Notes: generated by a model from the sequence alone, not told the origin. 9,888 nucleotides of DNA from Bacteroidota bacterium (GCA_023400335.1 JAEXFF010000304.1:1-9888); one strand, 5' to 3'. Shown: positions 1 to 6,965, counted from the first letter of the stretch. A program made the numbers and translations.

Positions 1-542
1 GCTGCGGTCATATCAATGTATTTACGGGAGACCACTTTACCCGTTAGACGCAACTGTAAGCCTTCGGCCATATAAGGGGCAATCATCATCAATGCCGAAA
101 TATACTGACTGCTGACAGATGCAGGAATGGCAATTTCCCCTCCCCGCAAATACGACCCATAAATCCGGAGAGGAGGGAAACCAATCTGCCCGCTATACTC
201 AATACGGGCTCCCAACTGATTCAATGCCTCGACTAAAACACCAATTGGCCGTTGTTTCATCCGCTCAGAACCTGTCAGTATCCATACTCCCGCAATTCTC
301 GACAAAAAAGCCGTCAGAAAACGCATAGCCGTACCTGCATGACCTATATCAAAATGATTTGTATCCGATTGCAGCACCTTCAACATACTTTCCGTATCGT
401 CGCAGTCCGAAAGATTCCCGATTTCAAAAGGACTATCCGCTAACGCATTTAATATTAAAACCCGGTTGGATATACTCTTAGAAGCAGGTAAGGAAATTAT
501 TCCCTTTACTGTATTTTTTTCAAAACAGACAGCTATATTCAT
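1..542 (-). CDS. aroA: 3-phosphoshikimate 1-carboxyvinyltransferase (EPSP synthase), N-terminal part, cut by window edge
   Basis: Transfers the enolpyruvyl group of PEP to shikimate-3-phosphate, the sixth shikimate-pathway step, in the cytoplasm. Reverse-strand translation from the ATG at 542-540 runs open to base 1, giving about 180 of the roughly 410-430 residues usual for the family. Seen: LPASKSISNR at residues 18-27, whose K22, S23 and R27 match the substrate-binding residues of E. coli AroA even in number; HAGTAMRFLT at 68-77; QRPIG at 97-101; SSQYISA at 144-150; and SRKYID near 172-177. The start lies 24 bases after the aroB stop with no Shine-Dalgarno, so it is probably co-transcribed with aroB. 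In the GTAMR motif, the position of E. coli P101 is F75. Identity is secure; the C-terminal domain is outside the window. Confidence 0.95.
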   Translation of the reverse strand, partial: MNIAVCFEKNTVKGIISLPASKSISNRVLILNALADSPFEIGNLSDCDDTESMLKVLQSDTNHFDIGHAGTAMRFLTAFLSRIAGVWILTGSERMKQRPIGVLVEALNQLGARIEYSGQIGFPPLRIYGSYLRGGEIAIPASVSSQYISALMMIAPYMAEGLQLRLTGKVVSRKYIDMTA

Positions 543-566
543 CTTTTTGCTTTAAACGGATTTTAA

Positions 567-1607
567 TCAGGGATTGGAAAGGGTACGCAATGCCTCCAGT
601 ATTTCTTCCTGACTGCAATAATTATCGATGGAAAATTCTCCGGGCCGGCGCAGGAGGGTAAAATTCACCCCTTCCTGTTCATTTTTTTTATCATGCAGCA
701 TCAATCCATACAAACATTCCTCCGGTACCTGAGGGATATAAGAGGGATAGATCCGACGGATATGCTGCCGAATCCTCTCATATAAACCGGATTCAAAGCC
801 CATTTTTACCTCAGAAAGGTATAATTCCGCCAACATCCCATAAGCAACGGCATCCCCATGGTAAAGTTCTACCCCCTTTTCAATAGCCGCACTTTCAATA
901 GCATGTCCTACCGTATGCCCGAAATTGAGTGCTTTACGTATTCCGGCTTCCTGAGGATCTGCTTTTACGACAGCATATTTTACCTTTACCGACTCTTCCA
1001 GTAAGCCTGCAAAATTTTCCCAGTCTATCTGTTCCGGAGAAACCGAAAATACGGCTTCAAAATGCTCACCTCCTGCCAGTAATGCATGTTTCAGCATTTC
1101 TGCAAATCCGGACAGGATCTGACGCTGAGGCAAAGTTTTCAAAAAAGAAATATCAATAATGACTTTCTCAGGTAAAGAAAACGTTCCAATTTCATTTTTC
1201 AAACCATTGAAATTCATTCCGGTCTTTCCTCCCACGGAAGCATCTACCTGTGAAAGCAAAGTCGTCGGGACATTGATACATTTTATTCCCCGTTTAAAAC
1301 AGGCAGCAGCAAAACCACCAATATCCGTTACCAACCCTCCTCCGACATTTACTAACACGGCATTTCGCTTTGCTCCCCTATCGGACAGGATTTTCCAAAT
1401 ATACAATACACTTTCCGGAGATTTATTTACTTCTCCCTCACCGATTACAATTCTGTTTTTTACATTTATTCTTTCCAGATTTAAGAGAGGCACACAATAT
1501 TTATTACTACCGGTATCCGCTAGAATAAAAATATTCTCCGATGCAAAATTTTCCAGAACCTGCCCCAAAATACAATTGATATTCCGGGTAAAAATGATAT
1601 TCTCCAT
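567..1607 (-). CDS. aroB: 3-dehydroquinate synthase
   Basis: Converts DAHP to 3-dehydroquinate, the second shikimate-pathway step; cytoplasmic, NAD- and divalent-metal (Zn or Co) dependent. The 346-residue protein is near the usual family length. Seen: the NAD-binding stretch NVGGGLVTDIGGF at 87-99, the PTTLLSQVDASVGGKTG block at 114-130, GFAEMLKHAL at 167-176, NFGHTVGHAIE at 228-238 and YHGDAV at 249-254. By comparison with E. coli and fungal enzymes the metal ligands should be E170, H231 and H250, all present; K128 and K173 are also conserved. It is the first gene of a minus-strand pair with aroA, with a promoter-like sequence about 85 bases upstream. Open frames on the opposite strand here are shadows. 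Confidence 0.98.
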   Translation of the reverse strand: MENIIFTRNINCILGQVLENFASENIFILADTGSNKYCVPLLNLERINVKNRIVIGEGEVNKSPESVLYIWKILSDRGAKRNAVLVNVGGGLVTDIGGFAAACFKRGIKCINVPTTLLSQVDASVGGKTGMNFNGLKNEIGTFSLPEKVIIDISFLKTLPQRQILSGFAEMLKHALLAGGEHFEAVFSVSPEQIDWENFAGLLEESVKVKYAVVKADPQEAGIRKALNFGHTVGHAIESAAIEKGVELYHGDAVAYGMLAELYLSEVKMGFESGLYERIRQHIRRIYPSYIPQVPEECLYGLMLHDKKNEQEGVNFTLLRRPGEFSIDNYCSQEEILEALRTLSNP

Positions 1608-1692
1608 AATCCTTCAGACAAATGCAATTCGTAACTATTCACTCCTCTCTTCCAAATCCACTTCCTCAGCAAAAAACAATTTTAAACCGGAA

Positions 1693-1723
1693 CAAAGATA
1701 AGCTGAAACTTAAAAACTTCCAA
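1693..1723 (-). promoter_or_regulatory. predicted aroB-aroA promoter
   Basis: Read on the minus strand, the -7 element TATCTTTG (1700-1693) matches the Bacteroidota consensus TAnnTTTG exactly. A TTG (1723-1721) lies 20 bases upstream of it, the right distance for the -33 element. Transcription should begin near 1686, leaving a leader of about 80 nt before the aroB ATG. Predicted from sequence only. Confidence 0.6.
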
Positions 1724-1834
1724 TCGAAATCCAGCTTTCCCTTTTTATTAAAACACAAATCGGATAAACTGCGTATAACATAAAAAAATATTTTTTACTT
1801 TAAACCTAAAGTTGTACCAATATTGCAATTTTAC

Positions 1835-1865
1835 TTTGATCAATTACAATATTTTATTATTTTTG
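1835..1865 (+). promoter_or_regulatory. predicted strong promoter upstream of the 1892-1975 hairpin
   Basis: TTTG at 1835-1838 and TATTTTTG at 1858-1865, separated by 19 bases, match both halves of the Bacteroidota consensus (TTTG, 19-21 bases, TAnnTTTG). The start site should be near 1872. It is about 190 bases before the chosen dprA start, farther than needed, and a second -7 element lies nearer dprA. A 6-bp inverted repeat, ACTTTA/TAAAGT (1797-1802 and 1807-1812), lies just upstream and could be an operator. The rest of the 1608-2060 spacer has no supportable gene. Confidence 0.6.
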
Positions 1866-1891
1866 CAAATTTACAGTAATTATTAATTTAT

Positions 1892-1975
1892 AGCGCAGGT
1901 TGCTTTGTCCGGGAATTGTATTCTGGATTTTCAGGATAAAATTCATCCGCCAGTCGGATAAATACAACCTGCGCT
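1892..1975 (+). ncRNA. candidate structured small RNA or leader hairpin
   Basis: Bases 1892-1902 (AGCGCAGGTTG) are perfectly complementary to 1965-1975. Inside a 1x2 internal loop, 1904-1911 pairs with 1955-1962 (8 bp, one G-U). Then 1913-1917 pairs with 1940-1944, and 1921-1925 with 1932-1936. This makes a long irregular stem with an asymmetric bulge on the 3' side (1945-1954). It starts about 20 nt after the predicted start site of the 1835-1865 promoter and is followed by a T-rich but interrupted stretch. It may be a free small RNA ending near 1990, or the leader of dprA. It contains no convincing reading frame. It is shorter than typical 6S RNA, and I cannot assign it to a known RNA family. 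Confidence 0.4.
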
Positions 1976-2028
1976 TTCTTATTCAATTTTGGAAAATCAG
2001 TCCTATTTTTATTTTCAGTTTTTTTTCA

Positions 2029-2036
2029 TAAATTTG
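2029..2036 (+). promoter_or_regulatory. possible proximal dprA promoter (-7 element)
   Basis: TAAATTTG fits TAnnTTTG exactly and lies 24 bases before the chosen dprA ATG, giving a short leader of roughly 15-20 nt. The -33 region about 20 bases upstream holds only a T-run without TTG, so the promoter is incomplete. If real, it separates dprA transcription from the upstream hairpin RNA. Confidence 0.4.
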
Positions 2037-2060
2037 TTTATATCCCTTATTTCAGTAACA

Positions 2061-3170
2061 ATGGAAACGAATAGTTGCCTGAAAATGCAGGTAGCTTTAA
2101 CGATGCTACCCCGATTCAATACTCAAAAATGCTTAACGCTCATTGAACAATGCGGAGGTATTGAAGGATTTTTTCACGAGAAGACTGCTGTTTTTTCAGC
2201 GCTTTTAAAAACATATCATCTTGATTGCGCTGATGAAAGAAAAAAGGCATTGCGTTGTGCCGAAGGAGAATTAAAAAATCTCGATATTCACGATATTCAG
2301 ATATGTTCTGTCGAGCATTCCAATTATCCTTTTCTCTTACGGGAATGTGAAGACACTCCTCTGGTCTTTTACTACAAAGGGCAATTGGTATCTGAAGATC
2401 TGCCTTACCTGTCTATAGTGGGTACGCGGCATGCCTCTGACCGTTGTAAAATACGGGTAAGGACCATCCTTAAAGAATTATCCGAGAAAGGACATCGCTT
2501 AATCATTGTGAGTGGCTTAGCCTACGGCATCGATATCACAGCCCATCTGTCAAGCCTTGCCTACAATTTCCCGACTTATGCAGTATTGGGGCACGGGTTA
2601 AATACCATTTATCCGGCTCCTCATAAAAATATTGCAGAAGACATTCTCCGGAAAGGAGGAGCCCTGATTTCCGAATATCCTTGTTCATCTCCCATCTTAC
2701 CCGTACATTTTTTAAAACGCAACCGGATTATCGCTGGTATAAGTCAGGCTACTTTCGTTGCAGAATCAGCCCTCAAAGGAGGAGCCATGTCTACTGCCCG
2801 CATAGCAGCTTCCTACGGACGAGATGTACTGGCGCTTCCGGGCAGGCCGGAAGATAAATTTTCTGAAGGCTGTAACCACCTGATTAAACAAAACATTGCA
2901 GCTTTAGTAGAAAATAGTTCAGATATTGCCTTTTTACTTCACCTGAAAGCGGGAGAAAAAACTGCCGTACAAACAAGTCTCGACTTTTTCGAATCCGACG
3001 ATCAGGAAAAACAACTTTTAAAAGTACTTACTCAACAAGGCTGTACTCATATCGATGACTTAGGCAAAAAAACAAATATTGCAATCAATGCACTCACAGC
3101 CCTTTTGTTAAAATTAGAACTGGAAGGAAAAATCATCTCCCTCCCCGGAAAAAATTATATTATTCCTTAA
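2061..3170 (+). CDS. dprA: DNA-processing protein DprA/Smf
   Basis: DprA binds single-stranded DNA and loads RecA during natural transformation and related recombination; cytoplasmic. From ATG 2061 it has 369 residues, normal for the family. An N-terminal helical region (about 1-85) precedes a Rossmann-like DprA core (about 88-295) with VGTRHAS at 120-126, SGLAYGIDITAH at 151-162, AVLGHGLNTIYP at 174-185, FLKRNRIIAG at 217-226 and the AESALKGGAMSTA block at 234-246. A C-terminal winged-helix-like domain (about 312-369) completes it. The frame is open to a TTG at 1989, but that extension is hydrophobic and unlike DprA and would overlap the -7 element at 2029. Met9 (2085) is another possible start. 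It stands alone between divergent aroB and the gdhA unit. Confidence 0.95.
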   Translation: METNSCLKMQVALTMLPRFNTQKCLTLIEQCGGIEGFFHEKTAVFSALLKTYHLDCADERKKALRCAEGELKNLDIHDIQICSVEHSNYPFLLRECEDTPLVFYYKGQLVSEDLPYLSIVGTRHASDRCKIRVRTILKELSEKGHRLIIVSGLAYGIDITAHLSSLAYNFPTYAVLGHGLNTIYPAPHKNIAEDILRKGGALISEYPCSSPILPVHFLKRNRIIAGISQATFVAESALKGGAMSTARIAASYGRDVLALPGRPEDKFSEGCNHLIKQNIAALVENSSDIAFLLHLKAGEKTAVQTSLDFFESDDQEKQLLKVLTQQGCTHIDDLGKKTNIAINALTALLLKLELEGKIISLPGKNYIIP

Positions 3171-3230
3171 TAATCCGGATAAAAAAAATCATAAAATTTC
3201 AGTTTTTACAAATAACAGCAGATTTTAATA

Positions 3231-3270
3231 ACAATTTAGATGTTGCTCTTTCTTTAGAGTAATAAATTGT
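3231..3270 (+). other. bulged hairpin in the dprA-gdhA spacer
   Basis: ACAATTTA (3231-3238) pairs perfectly with 3263-3270. Directly inside, after a 4-nt bulge (3239-3242), 3243-3249 pairs with 3256-3262 (7 bp, one G-U) around a 6-nt loop. It lies 60 nt after the dprA stop but is followed by an A-run, so it is not a standard rightward terminator. It may stabilise or process the dprA 3' end; the AT-rich setting leaves room for chance. Confidence 0.3.
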
Positions 3271-3314
3271 AATAAAAAAAGGTTTACTCATTTAATAAAA
3301 ATACGCTTAAAAAT

Positions 3315-3344
3315 TTTGGAATATTAAATAAATAGGTAATTTTG
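3315..3344 (+). promoter_or_regulatory. predicted gdhA promoter
   Basis: TTTG (3315-3318) and TAATTTTG (3337-3344), separated by 18 bases, fit the Bacteroidota -33/-7 promoter. The start site is expected near 3350-3352, giving a leader of about 100 nt whose very first bases fold into the 3353-3377 hairpin. Confidence 0.6.
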
Positions 3345-3352
3345 AAACCTGA

Positions 3353-3377
3353 AAACGTTTGAGAAAATCAAATGTTT
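3353..3377 (+). promoter_or_regulatory. hairpin at the predicted 5' end of gdhA mRNA
   Basis: AAACGTTTGA (3353-3362) pairs with TCAAATGTTT (3368-3377) over 10 positions, one a G-U, around a GAAAA loop. Because it begins within a few bases of the predicted transcription start, it could protect the mRNA 5' end or act in regulation. Function is inferred only from position. Confidence 0.4.
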
Positions 3378-3408
3378 AAAAAGTGTCATTTACAATCAAA
3401 TCCATTTA

Positions 3409-3431
3409 TTAAAATCCTTCTGGGATTTTAA
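3409..3431 (+). promoter_or_regulatory. second hairpin in the gdhA leader
   Basis: TTAAAATCC (3409-3417) and GGATTTTAA (3423-3431) are perfectly complementary around a 5-nt loop, ending 20 bases before the gdhA ATG. The position would allow it to affect ribosome access. There is no T-run after it, so it is not a terminator. Confidence 0.4.
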
Positions 3432-3451
3432 ACGACTTAAAAATTATACAC

Positions 3452-4786
3452 ATGAAAGCAGAAATTAAAGAATTCATGGATGCCTTAAAGGCAAAAACTG
3501 TCGGTGAAAGTGAATTCCATCAGGCAGTGGAGGAAGTTATTGAAACGGTTTGGGATACCTATCAGGCAAATCCTAAATACAAAGCCAATAAGATTCTGGA
3601 AAAAATGGTTGAACCCGAAAGAGTGATCATGTTCAGAGTTCCATGGATTGATGATAAAGGTGAAGTACAAATCAACCGCGGTTACCGGGTACAATTCAAT
3701 AGTGCTATCGGACCGTACAAAGGAGGCTTGCGTTTTCACCCGTCAGTAACCTTAGGAGGTTTAAAATTCTTAGGTTTTGAACAAACTTTCAAAAACTCTT
3801 TGACAACTCTTCCTATGGGAGGTGGTAAAGGAGGTTCTGATTTCAACCCGAAAGGAAAATCGGATAATGAAGTAATGCGTTTCTGCCAAAGCTTTATGAC
3901 AGAACTTTGCAAATATATCGGACCGGATACAGACGTACCTGCTGGTGATATCGGTGTGGGAGCACGCGAAATCGGCTTCCTTTTCGGACAATATAAGAGA
4001 ATCCGCAATGAATTCGTCGGAGTATTAACAGGTAAACCGCGTGAATTCGGTGGTTCAAGGGTTCGTCCGGAAGCTACAGGTTATGGTACGGTTTATTTTG
4101 CTCAGCACATGCTGAAAGAAAAAGGCCAGGATATCAAAGGCAAGACTGTTGCTATTTCCGGCTTTGGTAATGTAGCCTGGGGTGCTGCTCAGAAATTAGT
4201 TCAATTAGGTGCCAAATTAGTTACCATCTCCGGTCCTGATGGATACATCTATGATGAAAAAGGAATTACCCAGGAAGGTGTTAACTATATGTTAGAACTT
4301 CGCGCCAGCAATAACGACGTTGTTGAACCGTATGCAGCTAAATTCGGAGCTAAATTCTTTGCCAAGAAAAAACCGTGGGAAGTTAAATGCGACATTGCAT
4401 TCCCGTGTGCTATTCAGAACGAATTAAACGAAGAAGACGCAAAACAACTGGTTGCCAACGGATGCCAAATGGTAGTTGAAACTTCCAACATGGGTTGCAC
4501 TGCAGAAGCTGTTAAATTCCTGAATTCTCACATCACTTTTGCTCCGGGTAAAGCTGCAAATGCCGGTGGTGTTGCCGTTTCAGGTCTGGAAATGAGTCAG
4601 AACTCTATGCGTTACAGCTGGACTGCAGAAGAAGTAGACCAGAAATTATCTCAGATCATGAAAGATATTCACGATACCTGCGTGAAATTCGGTAAAGAAG
4701 GAGATAAGATTGACTACGTAAAAGGTGCAAATATCGGTGGCTTTATCAAAGTTGCTGAGGCAATGTGCGCTCAAGGACATGTATAA
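3452..4786 (+). CDS. gdhA: glutamate dehydrogenase, small hexameric type
   Basis: Catalyses reversible oxidative deamination of glutamate to 2-oxoglutarate and ammonia in the cytoplasm. At 444 residues it has the standard length of the ~50 kDa hexameric class. Seen: PYKGGLRFH at 88-96 (K90), PMGGGKGGSDF at 121-131 (catalytic K126), PAGDIGVGAREIGF at 163-176 (D166), the nucleotide-binding SGFGNVAWG at 236-244, SGPDGYIYD at 260-268 and GLEMSQNS near the C-terminus. F238, P262 and D263 equal residues known in Clostridium symbiosum GDH to favour NAD over NADP, so an NADP-specific label would be doubtful. Single gene with its own promoter, hairpin-rich leader and tandem terminators. Its internal codons look more regular than its neighbours, as expected for high expression (inference). 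Confidence 0.98.
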   Translation: MKAEIKEFMDALKAKTVGESEFHQAVEEVIETVWDTYQANPKYKANKILEKMVEPERVIMFRVPWIDDKGEVQINRGYRVQFNSAIGPYKGGLRFHPSVTLGGLKFLGFEQTFKNSLTTLPMGGGKGGSDFNPKGKSDNEVMRFCQSFMTELCKYIGPDTDVPAGDIGVGAREIGFLFGQYKRIRNEFVGVLTGKPREFGGSRVRPEATGYGTVYFAQHMLKEKGQDIKGKTVAISGFGNVAWGAAQKLVQLGAKLVTISGPDGYIYDEKGITQEGVNYMLELRASNNDVVEPYAAKFGAKFFAKKKPWEVKCDIAFPCAIQNELNEEDAKQLVANGCQMVVETSNMGCTAEAVKFLNSHITFAPGKAANAGGVAVSGLEMSQNSMRYSWTAEEVDQKLSQIMKDIHDTCVKFGKEGDKIDYVKGANIGGFIKVAEAMCAQGHV

Positions 4787-4806
4787 AAAGAAAATTCTTT
4801 CTTTTT
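4785..4806 (+). other. A/T hairpin overlapping the gdhA stop
   Basis: AAAAAGAAA (4785-4793) pairs with TTTCTTTTT (4798-4806) over 9 bp around a 4-nt loop, starting inside the gdhA stop codon. It has only one G-C pair and is weak; it may help the main terminator just downstream or be incidental. Confidence 0.3.
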
Positions 4807-4810
4807 CAAT

Positions 4811-4848
4811 AAAAAATGTGCGTGGCTTCACGCACATTTTTTATTTTC
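4811..4848 (+). terminator. rho-independent terminator of gdhA
   Basis: A perfect 14-bp stem (4811-4824 with 4829-4842), GC-rich at the top (TGTGCGTG/CACGCACA), closes a GCTT loop and runs into a T-rich tail. It begins 25 bases after the gdhA stop. The flanking A-run makes it potentially usable from the other strand too, but no minus-strand gene ends here. The following spacer (to 5111) has no supportable gene. Confidence 0.93.
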
Positions 4849-5056
4849 TTTCCTCAAATGAAAAAAGACGGAAAAGCCTGTAAAGAAGAAAAGAAACACA
4901 GAAACAAATAAAAATCCGTAAAAAAACTCAGGAAATCCGAAAATATTCTTATTTATCCCATTAAGTGTTGACGAATTTTATTGCTTCCCTTAAATAATAA
5001 TCCTTGAATTTTATTCTTAAAACAGTCGCTGTCCATACAGATTCCATCCCCTATCT

Positions 5057-5087
5057 TTTTCGTATTCCTGATTAATGATTATCTTTA
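5057..5087 (+). promoter_or_regulatory. weak candidate tatD-ansA promoter
   Basis: TATCTTTA (5080-5087) matches TAnnTTTG at all but the last base, and a T-run at 5057-5060 stands 19 bases upstream where TTG would be expected. It would start RNA about 15-20 bases before tatD. Both halves are imperfect, so this is a best guess. Confidence 0.3.
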
Positions 5088-5111
5088 TCCTGCAAAATAC
5101 AATTATCCATT

Positions 5112-5885
5112 ATGTATATTGACACGCATTCTCATTTGTATGTAGAAGAATTTGCCGCAGACCGGGAGCAGGTGATTCAAAGGGCCAGAGAAGCTCATGT
5201 AGAAAAAATCATTTTACCAGATATAGATAGTCAGACACGTTTCCAAATGCTGGAACTTTGTGACGCCTATCCGGACTTATTATTTCCGTTAATCGGCTTA
5301 CACCCGACTTCCGTCAATGCTGATTATAAAAAGGAACTCCATGAACTGGAACACCAACTCGGTTTGAGGAAATATTACGGAATCGGAGAATGCGGAATCG
5401 ATCTTTATTGGGACAAGACTTTTTTTAAAGAACAGGTAAAAGTTTTTGAATACCAAATGGGTATAGCCCGGGAATTAAACCTGCCGATTATTATACATGC
5501 GCGGGAATCTTTAGAAGAAATCTTTTCTTCCTTAAAAAAATACCCTTATATCACCGGTATATTCCATTGCTTTTCGGGAAATACCGAACAAGCTAAACAG
5601 GCAATAGACATGGGATTCTTATTGGGTATAGGCGGAGTTGTCACTTTCAAAAATACCCAGTTGGATAAAGTCCTTTTAGCAAATGGTCTTTCTTCCATCG
5701 TTCTGGAAACGGATTCTCCTTATCTGTCTCCGGTACCTTACCGGGGGAAAAGGAATGAAAGCAGTTATATTCCGTTAATTGCTCAAAAAATTGCTGACAT
5801 CTTAAAAGAAGACCTTAAAAAAATAGAAAAAATTACAACGCAAAATGCAATGAATTTATTTACTTTGCACACGGAAATTGTATGA
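5112..5885 (+). CDS. tatD: TatD-family metal-dependent hydrolase (putative deoxyribonuclease)
   Basis: TatD proteins are cytoplasmic TIM-barrel metalloenzymes; E. coli TatD has 3'-5' exonuclease activity, and other members act in DNA repair or nucleic-acid turnover. The 257 residues match the usual length. Metal ligands are all visible: DTHSH at 4-8 (H6, H8), GECGID at 92-97 (E93), IIHARES at 127-133 (H129), FHCFSG at 151-156 (H152) and ETDSPYL at 199-205 (D201). Despite its name it has no role in Tat protein export. Its stop overlaps the ansA start by 4 bases (ATGA), indicating co-translation. The specific substrate cannot be told from sequence, and paralogues such as YcfH or YjjV share the motifs. 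Confidence 0.92.
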   Translation: MYIDTHSHLYVEEFAADREQVIQRAREAHVEKIILPDIDSQTRFQMLELCDAYPDLLFPLIGLHPTSVNADYKKELHELEHQLGLRKYYGIGECGIDLYWDKTFFKEQVKVFEYQMGIARELNLPIIIHARESLEEIFSSLKKYPYITGIFHCFSGNTEQAKQAIDMGFLLGIGGVVTFKNTQLDKVLLANGLSSIVLETDSPYLSPVPYRGKRNESSYIPLIAQKIADILKEDLKKIEKITTQNAMNLFTLHTEIV

Positions 5886-6946
5886 ATGCAAAAGCAGTTG
5901 TCAACATGAATAAATCCGTCTTAATTATCTATACGGGGGGGACGATCGGAATGATTAACAATCCGGAAACGGGGGCGTTATGTCCGTTTAATTTCGAGCA
6001 GATTGCAAACGAAGTACCTGAAATTAAAGAATTTGGATTTGACATCGACAGCTATACTTTACCAGAATTAATCGACTCTTCTGATGTAAAGCCGGAAGTA
6101 TGGGCTCTATTGTGCCAGATTATTTTAGACAATTACGAAAAATACTGCGGTTTTGTTGTTTTACACGGTACGGATACGATGGCATACTCGGCTTCTGCCT
6201 TGAGTTTTATGTTATCCAACCTCACGAAGCCGGTTGTATTTACAGGTTCCCAACTACCGATCGGGACAATCCGTACAGACGGGCGGGAAAATCTGATAGC
6301 GGCTCTGGAAATTGCAGCTGCCTATATAGAAGATAAAGCCATTGTACCGGAAGTGAGTATCTTATTCGGAGCAAAACTATTCCGGGGAAATCGTACGACC
6401 AAAATCAATGCCGAAAGTTTTGACGCTTTTCAGTCGTTTAATTATCCGCCATTAGCAGAAATCGGTATACATATTCATTACAACTACGGCGCAATCGATT
6501 ATTCTCCCCGTATGGAGAACGTTTCAGCTTTTACTCATCTGGACACTCATATCGCCATATTAAAAATATTCCCGGGCATTCGTCCGGAATTAATTGAATC
6601 CATCATTCAGACACCGGGATTAAAAGGATTGATTCTGGAAACTTATGGTTCAGGGAATGCACCTACAGACGTTGTGTTTCTGAAAAAAATTCAGGAAGCC
6701 TGTAAAAAAGGGATTATTATCTATAACGTCACCCAATGCCAGGGCGGAACAGTCGAAATGGGACGTTACGAAACCAGTACAGCGCTTATAAATGCCGGGG
6801 TAACAAGCGGATATGATATTACGACAGAGGCTGCCGTATGTAAAATGATGTATGTATTAGGACAACAGCAAGACGCTAACGAAACAAAAAAAAGTTTAAA
6901 TTCGGCCTTAAAAGGAGAAATAACTGTAAATCGTATTGGATTTTAA
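5882..6946 (+). CDS. ansA: type I (cytoplasmic) L-asparaginase
   Basis: Hydrolyses L-asparagine to aspartate and ammonia. The 354-residue protein has no signal peptide, so it is the cytoplasmic type I form. Catalytic residues line up with E. coli AsnA-I: T21 in YTGGTIGM (17-24), T97 and D98 in LHGTDTMAY (94-102), and K174 in RTTK (171-174). VFTGSQLPIG (119-128) and GNRTTK are family hallmarks. C286 in NVTQCQGG matches the allosteric asparagine-site cysteine of the E. coli enzyme (C273). ATG 5882 overlaps the tatD stop and is preferred for coupling; Met9 (5906) would give an N-terminus closer in length to E. coli AnsA. No terminator hairpin follows; a promoter for the Exb cluster overlaps its end. 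Confidence 0.95.
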   Translation: MNAKAVVNMNKSVLIIYTGGTIGMINNPETGALCPFNFEQIANEVPEIKEFGFDIDSYTLPELIDSSDVKPEVWALLCQIILDNYEKYCGFVVLHGTDTMAYSASALSFMLSNLTKPVVFTGSQLPIGTIRTDGRENLIAALEIAAAYIEDKAIVPEVSILFGAKLFRGNRTTKINAESFDAFQSFNYPPLAEIGIHIHYNYGAIDYSPRMENVSAFTHLDTHIAILKIFPGIRPELIESIIQTPGLKGLILETYGSGNAPTDVVFLKKIQEACKKGIIIYNVTQCQGGTVEMGRYETSTALINAGVTSGYDITTEAAVCKMMYVLGQQQDANETKKSLNSALKGEITVNRIGF

Positions 6947-6965
6947 CATTTTTTTTGTACCTTGG
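6936..6965 (+). promoter_or_regulatory. predicted promoter of the exbB-exbD operon
   Basis: TTG (6936-6938) and TACCTTGG (6958-6965) are separated by 19 bases; the latter has one mismatch to TAnnTTTG. The -33 half lies inside the last codons of ansA. The start site is expected near 6972, leaving a leader of about 100 nt with no strong hairpin that I can find. Readthrough from ansA is also possible. Confidence 0.45.

Noticed and set aside
119..443. Two short plus-strand frames near the left edge
   Set aside because: Both lie antisense to aroA, whose reverse translation gives a clear EPSP synthase.
1159..1701. 180-residue open frame on the plus strand
   Set aside because: It runs antisense through aroB, which has full family motifs on the other strand; its protein is low-complexity and unlike any family.
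1783..1796. AAAAAATATTTTTT palindrome as a terminator
   Set aside because: No G-C pairs and no gene ends here; probably an A-tract typical of intergenic DNA.
1892..1975. Naming the hairpin 6S RNA
   Set aside because: It is about half the usual 6S length and lacks a clear symmetrical central bubble.
1989..2060. TTG start extending dprA by 24 residues
   Set aside because: The extension is Phe/Ile-rich, unlike DprA N-termini, and overlaps a predicted -7 element; ATG 2061 gives the normal length.
3485..4008. Three minus-strand frames inside gdhA
   Set aside because: They are shadows of a strongly conserved gene; no promoter or family support.
4973..5015. GAATTTTATT occurring twice, 33 bases apart
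   Set aside because: AT-rich 10-mer in AT-rich spacer; no further shared sequence or phasing.
6100..6336. 78-residue frame inside ansA
   Set aside because: It lies in another frame of the same strand, within conserved asparaginase sequence.
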